The notes under the pieces are model-generated. The model was given only the letters and a program-made list of their open reading frames with translations. It ran no database searches and was not told the origin of the DNA. A stretch of 10,037 nucleotides of DNA from the NCBI GenBank assembly GCA_003451975.1, contig DMIX01000153.1, positions 1 to 10,037 on the forward strand. The letters are read 5' to 3'. The translations under genes and the position numbers were made by a program. This document shows positions 5,830-10,037 of this stretch, piece after piece (positions within the stretch are counted from its first letter, which is position 1; every line of letters begins with the position of its first letter). This stretch comes from Propionibacteriaceae bacterium. GTDB taxonomy: Bacteria > Actinomycetota > Actinomycetes > Propionibacteriales > Propionibacteriaceae.

Positions 5830-7419
5830 TCAGCCGTCGGCGGCATCAGCCTTCTCGTAGGAGGCGACGAGTTCCTTCTCCTTCTCGTGGCTGGGCAGGA
5901 AGACCGCAACCACGATGGTTCCGATCACGATGGCGATCGCGCCCACCAGGTAGGCGGCCCAGGCGCCGGTCACCATGCTGTGGGTGGCAGCGGCAATGAT
6001 CTGGTCTCGGTATTGCGGGTACTGGTCGGCCACATGCAGCGCGGAGGCATAGGAGGCCAGCAGCGCCTGGGTGACGGTATCGCTGATGGTGGCCGTGTCG
6101 CCGGCAGCGGCGATCTGGCGTCGGAAGGACACCGCGAATCCCCCGGCCAAGATTGCACCCAGGATGGCCTGCATGATCGATCCGCCCAGGTCTCGCTGCA
6201 GGTCGGAGGTCGCCGAGGCCATGCCGACTCGTCGCACCGGGGTGCTCTCGGTGAGGGCGCGCGATGCCGGGGTCATGGCGAAGGCCGCTCCGGTTCCGAT
6301 GGCCAGGAAACCGAAGCCGACCAGCGGATAGGTGGTGTTCGGGTTCCACATCAAGGTGGTGAGGAAACCCACGAAGACGAAGCCGTAGCCCACCAGCATG
6401 GTGAAACGCGAACCTCGGGCTTCCAGCATTCGCGCCGACAATGGCGCGCAGACGAGAAGGCCGACGGCCGAGGGGATGATCGCCAGCCCGGCCTCCAAAG
6501 TGGTGTAATGCAGGATGTTCTGCATGTACTGCTGACCGACGAACAGGGCGCCCATCAGCGAGCCGAACACGATGGTGCCACCGGTAGCGGGCACCCAGAA
6601 CATTCGACGGCGCGCGATGTGCAGGTCATACAGCGGATTGTTCGCGCGGAGTTGTCGCCAGCCGAACGCCCCGATCAGCAGCGCGCCGACGATCAGCAAG
6701 GTCACGCCGACCTGCACCTGACCGGGAGCGAAGACCATGCTGATGCCCAGCACCAAGCTGGCCACAGCGAGCGTGGAGAGCACTCCCCCAAAGTGGTCGA
6801 CCGGTTCGCTGGATTCTTGAATGTGGGCCGGGACGAAGATCATTACCAACACCAGAGCGATCGCCGCAATGGGCACCGCGATGAGAAATGCCGACCCCCA
6901 CCACCAGATGGTGAGCAGCAGCCCGGCCACGATCGATCCGGCCACTGAGGCCATGGCGCTGACGCCGGACCACATCGCAATGGCGCGGGTACGTCCCGTC
7001 CCGGCGTGCCACAGGGCAGTGATCAAGGACAAGGTAGTGGGAAAGGCCATGCCCGCCGCAATGCCGGTGAACAGCCGTGATGCCATCAGCATCTCGATGG
7101 AGCCGGAGAATGCCGACAGCAGGCTCGCCACGATAGTCAGCGCCAGTCCGACCATCAGCAGTTGCTTGCGTCCATAACGGTCCGCGATAGCGCCGAAGTA
7201 CAGCACGGACATGGCCAAGCCGAGTGAACAGCCCACCGCGACGATGTTCAGCGCGGTCTGCGAGGCACCGAAAGCATCGCCGATATCGGGCAGCGCAACA
7301 TTCGCGGCCGCCAGGTTGATGTTGCAGACCAACGCGCCCAAGATCAGGGCGCTCAGCACCAGACCGGCACGTTCAGGGACATCAGGGCGGGCATCGGTGC
7401 CCTCGGGGGTCTCGGTCAC
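5830..7419 (-). CDS. MFS transporter, DHA2 (14-TM, QacA/SmvA/LfrA-like) family
   Basis: A 529-aa integral membrane protein with about 14 hydrophobic segments and a charged C-terminal tail, typical of proton-driven drug or lipophile exporters. Motif A is clear: GAIADRYGRKQ (about 76-86). TM1 ends in NVALPDIG, and WWWGSAFLIAVPI resembles the QacA/SmvA subgroup. Two hallmarks are weak: the TM1 Asp of LDxTIVNVALP is Asn (N35), and motif C reads AGSIVAG (about 160-166) without the usual Gly-Pro. I chose GTG 7419 over the in-frame GTG 7452 because the protein proper begins there and a -10-like box lies exactly six bases upstream; neither start has a Shine-Dalgarno. The substrate is unknown. The oleate hydratase downstream on the same strand makes fatty acids or their hydroxy products candidates. 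Confidence 0.88.
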   Translation of the reverse strand: MTETPEGTDARPDVPERAGLVLSALILGALVCNINLAAANVALPDIGDAFGASQTALNIVAVGCSLGLAMSVLYFGAIADRYGRKQLLMVGLALTIVASLLSAFSGSIEMLMASRLFTGIAAGMAFPTTLSLITALWHAGTGRTRAIAMWSGVSAMASVAGSIVAGLLLTIWWWGSAFLIAVPIAAIALVLVMIFVPAHIQESSEPVDHFGGVLSTLAVASLVLGISMVFAPGQVQVGVTLLIVGALLIGAFGWRQLRANNPLYDLHIARRRMFWVPATGGTIVFGSLMGALFVGQQYMQNILHYTTLEAGLAIIPSAVGLLVCAPLSARMLEARGSRFTMLVGYGFVFVGFLTTLMWNPNTTYPLVGFGFLAIGTGAAFAMTPASRALTESTPVRRVGMASATSDLQRDLGGSIMQAILGAILAGGFAVSFRRQIAAAGDTATISDTVTQALLASYASALHVADQYPQYRDQIIAAATHSMVTGAWAAYLVGAIAIVIGTIVVAVFLPSHEKEKELVASYEKADAADG

Positions 7420-7425
7420 GCCATC

Positions 7426-7431
7426 ACAGTA
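7426..7431 (-). promoter_or_regulatory. -10 box of a leaderless MFS transcript
   Basis: On the - strand TACTGT (7431-7426) fits the TAnnnT consensus. It is followed by six bases and then GTG at 7419, so transcription would begin at about the start codon. No ribosome-binding site lies before this GTG. The -35 region (CGGTGG at 17-nt spacing) is poor, which is common in Actinomycetota. Confidence 0.5.
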
Positions 7432-7496
7432 TCGAGAGCCGCGGATTCCCACCGGGATGCGGAGCAGAAAGCCGCGTCATCGCCGGGCGCAGCGTT

Positions 7497-7526
7497 TTGC
7501 CCGCACGGTGCACCGGAGGATAACTT
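7497..7526 (+). promoter_or_regulatory. Candidate tRNA promoter
   Basis: TTGCCC (7497-7502) and TAACTT (7521-7526) are spaced 18 nt apart and would start transcription about 10 nt before the mature tRNA 5' end. The -10 fits TAnnnT and the -35 has only its first three bases in common with TTGACA. Confidence 0.45.
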
Positions 7527-7542
7527 GGCGCAGACGGCATCG

Positions 7543-7616
7543 GGGGCGGTAGCTCAGCCGGTCAGAGCAGAGGACTCATAATCCTTGGGTCGTGGGTTCG
7601 AGCCCCACCCGCCCCA
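7543..7616 (+). tRNA. tRNA with anticodon CAT (elongator Met or Ile2)
   Basis: A 74-nt cloverleaf. The acceptor GGGGCGG (7543-7549) pairs perfectly with CCGCCCC (7609-7615), with discriminator A at 7616. The D stem is GCTC/GAGC. The anticodon stem GAGGA/TCCTT has loop CTCATAA, anticodon CAT at 7577-7579. The T arm is GTGGG-TTCGAGC-CCCAC. CCA is not encoded, since CTG follows. It is not the initiator: 1-72 is a G-C pair and the anticodon stem lacks the three G-C pairs. The sequence alone does not separate elongator tRNA-Met from tRNA-Ile2, whose C34 is converted to lysidine by TilS. The anticodon-arm and variable-loop context somewhat recalls bacterial Ile2. Confidence 0.96.
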
Positions 7617-7690
7617 CTGGCAGATTGCTGCCGATCCACTAATTGTCTTGTCCGCTGTCGGCAACGGGGATGGCCGGCCCAGCTCGCCAG

Positions 7691-7719
7691 AGCGCGAGGC
7701 GCTGGACCTGCTTTCAGGT
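7691..7719. terminator. Tandem hairpins between the tRNA and the convergent GDPD gene
   Basis: AGCGC-GAG-GCGCT (7691-7703) and ACCTG-CTTT-CAGGT (7706-7719) are two adjacent perfect 5-bp hairpins in the 110-nt convergent gap. A third small hairpin, GGCAG-ATTG-CTGCC (7619-7632), follows the tRNA directly. None has a T-run, so the terminator role is inferred from position only. Confidence 0.35.
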
Positions 7720-7726
7720 GGCTTGG

Positions 7727-8725
7727 CTATCGGTCAGCGACGAGATCAATCCGGTTGGTCCACACGTAGCCGGTGAAACCCTCCGGGACTTTCGATAGCG
7801 ACTGGGGAGTGTCGAAGCCTTCCGACCAGTCGCCATCGCCCTCGACGAGGACGACCCGGGTGTTCACTGCATCCATGCGCTGAACGAACTTTTCCGGCCA
7901 ACCCCACAGATAGCGCGCGTAGTCGATCGGAATGTGGAGCTCCATATTGTGCAGTTCGGCGGGGACGTAACCCGTCCAGCCGAGGAGTTCATATTGCAGT
8001 AGTGCGCTTTTGATCATGGCGGCGGTGAGGATTCGAGCGTTCGGCTCCTGATCCCGCAGGTATTTCAGACCGATCTCGTTACCGTAGTAGCTCATACGGT
8101 CGCGCCACTCGGGCGGAAGGTCCTTGAGGTAGGTCCACAAGATCTTGGCGGTTTCCAGATCCCCGTGCTGCATGTGAATCAGCAGGTCGCGTCCGGGAAA
8201 GGCGGCCAGCACCTCTCCGAACTCCGGCATCAGCCCGACACCCTTGCCCCGAAAGGGATAGGTTTTACCATCGTCGGCGGTGTACCCGTAGCCGACATCG
8301 ACCTTTCGCAGCTCGGCCATGGTGTGGTCGCTGACTGGGCCGGTACCGTCGGTGCGTTCGGCCAGATCGGCGTCGTGGAAAAGCGCGAGTTTGCCGTCCT
8401 TCGTGCGCTGGACGTCGAGTTCGACGACATCGGCTTTGTAGGTGTCGAACGAGACCGCGATCGAGGCCATCGTGTTCTCAAGATAGGGGTGCTGCGGTGG
8501 ATCGATCACGCGGGCGGTGTTCGTGGTGGCGGTCACTGCGGAGATGTCGAAGGTCTGTGCCAAGCCTCGGTGAGCGAGCAACTTGTACGCCCCAGAACTA
8601 TCGGTGAAGGCGCTGGTGTTGTTCAACCACACGGCAGCTGCGAAGACGACCACGACACCGACGACGATCCACCGTTTCTTCGGCCGCCTGGTTGGTGTGG
8701 ACGCCTCAGGCTTGGTCCCGGCCAC
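7727..8725 (-). CDS. Membrane-anchored glycerophosphodiester phosphodiesterase-like protein
   Basis: A 332-aa protein with a basic N-terminus (RRPKKR), one hydrophobic segment (about 19-34), and a GDPD-like TIM-barrel domain that is probably extracytoplasmic. GDPD enzymes cleave glycerophosphodiesters into glycerol-3-phosphate and an alcohol. Visible motifs are LLAHRGL (H52), LENT (E83), VELDVQ (E102, D104) and LFHDADLAERTDGTG (H117). The stretch between HRG and ENT is longer than usual. The later metal-binding Glu of the usual IEIK motif appears to be replaced, as this region reads LLIHMQH (H184). The protein may therefore have changed specificity or reduced activity. GTG 8725 is preceded by AGGAGG (complement of 8731-8736) at 5 nt spacing. 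It is convergent with the tRNA and divergent from the PLDc_N gene. Confidence 0.82.
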   Translation of the reverse strand: MAGTKPEASTPTRRPKKRWIVVGVVVVFAAAVWLNNTSAFTDSSGAYKLLAHRGLAQTFDISAVTATTNTARVIDPPQHPYLENTMASIAVSFDTYKADVVELDVQRTKDGKLALFHDADLAERTDGTGPVSDHTMAELRKVDVGYGYTADDGKTYPFRGKGVGLMPEFGEVLAAFPGRDLLIHMQHGDLETAKILWTYLKDLPPEWRDRMSYYGNEIGLKYLRDQEPNARILTAAMIKSALLQYELLGWTGYVPAELHNMELHIPIDYARYLWGWPEKFVQRMDAVNTRVVLVEGDGDWSEGFDTPQSLSKVPEGFTGYVWTNRIDLVADR

Positions 8726-8743
8726 ACTGACCTCCTAGCTGCG

Positions 8744-8761
8744 CCGGCGGCGTTCCGCCGG
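8744..8761 (-). promoter_or_regulatory. Leader hairpin upstream of the GDPD-like gene
   Basis: CCGGCGG (8744-8750) and CCGCCGG (8755-8761) form a perfect 7-bp all-G/C stem with a 4-nt loop. It lies between the candidate promoter and the Shine-Dalgarno (8731-8736), 7 nt from the latter. It may affect mRNA stability or translation; no ligand or protein is suggested by the sequence. Confidence 0.45.
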
Positions 8762-8778
8762 GCGGACAGACGGCATTC

Positions 8779-8784
8779 ATCCTA
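8779..8784 (-). promoter_or_regulatory. -10 box for the GDPD-like gene
   Basis: On the - strand TAGGAT (8784-8779) matches a common actinobacterial -10. At 17-nt spacing the -35 position reads TGCACC, a partial match. The 5' leader would be about 45 nt and include the 8744-8761 hairpin. Confidence 0.45.
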
Positions 8785-8850
8785 GAGCCGATCACTGGCA
8801 GGTGCAGAATTGGCCCGAAGCTCGTCGCCGAATGCTCCACTCGACGCTGA

Positions 8851-8856
8851 TAACCT
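8851..8856 (+). promoter_or_regulatory. -10 box for the small PLDc_N gene
   Basis: TAACCT fits TAnnnT and would start transcription near 8863, about 31 nt before the ATG at 8894. No clear -35 box is seen. An in-frame ATG at 8861 lies too close to the -10 to be the likely start. Confidence 0.35.
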
Positions 8857-8893
8857 AACGATGCTTCCGATCGATTCCTGCGAAAGGGCTTCT

Positions 8894-9103
8894 ATGCCAA
8901 GCTTGGGTGGTTGGGAATACCTGATCATAATTGCGATCTTCGTCGGGCTATTAATTGCGGCGCTCGCAAGCATCGGCGCACATCGGACCGCTTCAGGACT
9001 CGAGAAGGCCATCTGGGTTCTGATTGCACTGCTTTTTCCGGTGATTGGCCCATTCCTGTGGTTCGCAGTAGGCAAGCGGTCAGCGCACGGGGCGTCGGCC
9101 TGA
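8894..9103 (+). CDS. Small PLDc_N-type membrane protein
   Basis: A 69-aa protein with two membrane segments (about 8-26 and 39-59) joined by a short polar loop (HRTASGLEK). The second segment, KAIWVLIALLFPVIGPFLWFAVGKR, spans residues 38-62 and fits the PLDc_N pattern of W, FP-x-hG and a terminal aromatic-x-x-G. That domain precedes cardiolipin-synthase-like enzymes but also occurs alone in many small actinobacterial proteins of unknown role. No catalytic HKD domain is present, so no enzymatic function is claimed. GAAAGGG (8882-8888), 5 nt before ATG 8894, supports this start over longer in-frame ones at 8810 and 8861. Confidence 0.75.
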   Translation: MPSLGGWEYLIIIAIFVGLLIAALASIGAHRTASGLEKAIWVLIALLFPVIGPFLWFAVGKRSAHGASA

Positions 9104-9221
9104 AGTCCACCCCAGACAGGGGACCACAGTCGAATTCCCGGACGCACTACGGACGACGGCGATCACCGGCTGCGGAATGGTTGGCGGACGATCGTGCGGC
9201 TCGGACAGGTCGTGGGCTGCG

Positions 9222-9250
9222 TTGTGACCGTCCCCGGGCCGACATAACCT
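9222..9250 (+). promoter_or_regulatory. Leaderless promoter of the SDR gene
   Basis: TTGTGA (9222-9227), a 17-nt spacer and TAACCT (9245-9250) are followed by six bases and then ATG at 9257. The -35 shares four of six bases with TTGACA. The spacing puts the transcript start at or next to the ATG, which has no Shine-Dalgarno. Confidence 0.6.
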
Positions 9251-9256
9251 TCGGGC

Positions 9257-9961
9257 ATGGGAACACATGTGATCACTGGTGCAGGCTCCGGTATTGGCGC
9301 GGTCGTCGCACGCACACTGTTGCAGCGCGGGGAGAATCTGCTGCTGGTGGCGCGTAACGCTGAGCGAGGCGAGGAACTCAGCGCCCACTACCCCGGAGCC
9401 CGGGTGATCCTGGTCGATCTGGGCGGCGACGATATGGATTCTCAACTCATCGCTGCTGGCGACTTCCCCGATCGAATCGACTCGGTGGTGCACGCTGCCG
9501 GGATCGTGCAGCTCAATCCGGTGGTCTCGATGTCAGCGCAGGAGTTTCAGGAGACGCTGCAGGTGAATCTCGTTGCGCCGGCGGTGTTGACTCGATGGGC
9601 CTTGCCCGGGTTGCGGGCGGCACGAGGGTCGGTGATCTTCGTCAACTCCGGGGCAGGTATTACCGCACACCCGAACTGGGGATCGTACGCGGCATCCAAA
9701 GCCGGGTTGCGGGCGCTGGCTGACTCGCTACGCGGCGAGGAGGGCCGCAATGGAGTTCGGGTTACATCGGTGTTTCCCGGACGGACGGCAACACCGATGC
9801 AGCAGGCGGTGCGCCACCAAGAAGGTGGTGACTACGACGTGGAGTCCTATCTCGACCCGGCCACGGTTGCGGCGGCGATTGTCCAGGCGATCGATCTGCC
9901 GCGGGATGCCACGATGCCGGAGATCGTGTTGCGTCCGGCGGGACGCCAGGCGCGGGGGTAG
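9257..9961 (+). CDS. Short-chain dehydrogenase/reductase (classical SDR)
   Basis: A 234-aa NAD(P)-dependent oxidoreductase with a Rossmann fold. TGAGSGIG (7-14) is the cofactor-binding motif, and DSVVHAAG corresponds to the family NNAG region, here HAAG. N in LQVNLVAP, S131 (VNSGAG), Y144 and K148 (SYAASK) complete the catalytic set with the usual 13-residue Ser-Tyr spacing. The PGRTATPM segment follows as in family members. The R in LLVARNAER after the second strand may favour NADP(H), which is inferred. The substrate is unknown. The ATG at 9257 immediately follows a leaderless promoter. The 153-nt gap before it holds that promoter and otherwise nothing I can identify. Confidence 0.92.
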   Translation: MGTHVITGAGSGIGAVVARTLLQRGENLLLVARNAERGEELSAHYPGARVILVDLGGDDMDSQLIAAGDFPDRIDSVVHAAGIVQLNPVVSMSAQEFQETLQVNLVAPAVLTRWALPGLRAARGSVIFVNSGAGITAHPNWGSYAASKAGLRALADSLRGEEGRNGVRVTSVFPGRTATPMQQAVRHQEGGDYDVESYLDPATVAAAIVQAIDLPRDATMPEIVLRPAGRQARG

Positions 9962-9966
9962 TGAAC

Positions 9967-9990
9967 GGTGGACTGGTGGGGTTGGGGGGG
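9967..9990 (+). other. G-rich tract after the SDR gene
   Basis: The stretch contains the G runs GG, GG, GG, GGGG and a seven-G homopolymer (9984-9990) separated by one to three bases, compatible with a two-layer G-quadruplex. It begins six bases after the SDR stop. The rest of the window end (9991-10037) shows no gene or clear terminator. Confidence 0.4.
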
Positions 9991-10037
9991 TCGAGACGTC
10001 GGCTGGTTGACGAGCGAGCACACCCACACCCCGGCTG

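Noticed and set aside
5770..6948. Long + strand open frame opposite the MFS gene (392 codons)
   Set aside because: The product is rich in Gly, His, Gln and Arg and mirrors hydrophobic codons of the transporter; it is a shadow frame.
7543..7726. tRNA as an integration site for a mobile element
   Set aside because: I saw no repeat of the tRNA 3' end elsewhere in the window, and no integrase or phage gene is present.
9104..9221. Possible small gene or terminator between the PLDc_N and SDR genes
   Set aside because: Only a 4-bp CCCC/GGGG pairing (near 9109-9121) is present, and no short frame has both a ribosome-binding site and a plausible product.

Overview
The window looks like a chromosomal segment of a high-GC Gram-positive bacterium (Actinomycetota). 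The GC-rich coding sequence, GTG starts, TAnnnT-type -10 boxes, apparently leaderless genes and the QacA/SmvA-like exporter all fit this. The protein mix could suit a propionibacterial relative, but that is only a guess. I see no transposase, integrase, phage gene or CRISPR array.

Region 1 (1-3781, + strand) is a sugar-uptake operon with a complete antitermination circuit. A RAT-type RNA hairpin (6-35) overlaps an intrinsic terminator (31-69). They are followed by a fused PTS permease EIIBCA of the beta-glucoside type (119-2023), a LicT/BglG antiterminator with all four PRD histidines (2094-2945), and a divergent ChbG/YdjC-like deacetylase (2972-3781). In this family the permease phosphorylates the antiterminator when no sugar is present. 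With sugar, the antiterminator stabilises the RAT and the operon is read through. No phospho-glycosidase is encoded here. The leader also carries a 14-nt copy of the RAT 3' half downstream of the terminator. That copy can pair either with the terminator's 3' arm or with sequence flanking the permease ribosome-binding site, which suggests a possible second, translational layer of control.

Region 2 (3887-7419, - strand) holds a full-length FAD-dependent oleate hydratase (3887-5662). Upstream of it, in the same orientation, is a 14-TM DHA2 MFS transporter (5830-7419) that appears to be translated from a leaderless transcript. Hydration of unsaturated fatty acids together with an exporter suggests detoxification or modification of host or environmental fatty acids; the link between the two genes is inferred.

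Region 3 (7497-10037) starts with a tRNA with anticodon CAT (7543-7616, +), either elongator Met or the lysidine-type Ile2. It faces a membrane-anchored GDPD-like protein (7727-8725, -). Divergent from that is a 69-aa PLDc_N-type membrane protein (8894-9103, +), followed by a short-chain dehydrogenase (9257-9961, +) with a good leaderless promoter. The last 76 bases hold a G-rich stretch and no gene I can support. The intergenic stretches are all shorter than about 310 bases; the longest (7420-7726) contains the tRNA.
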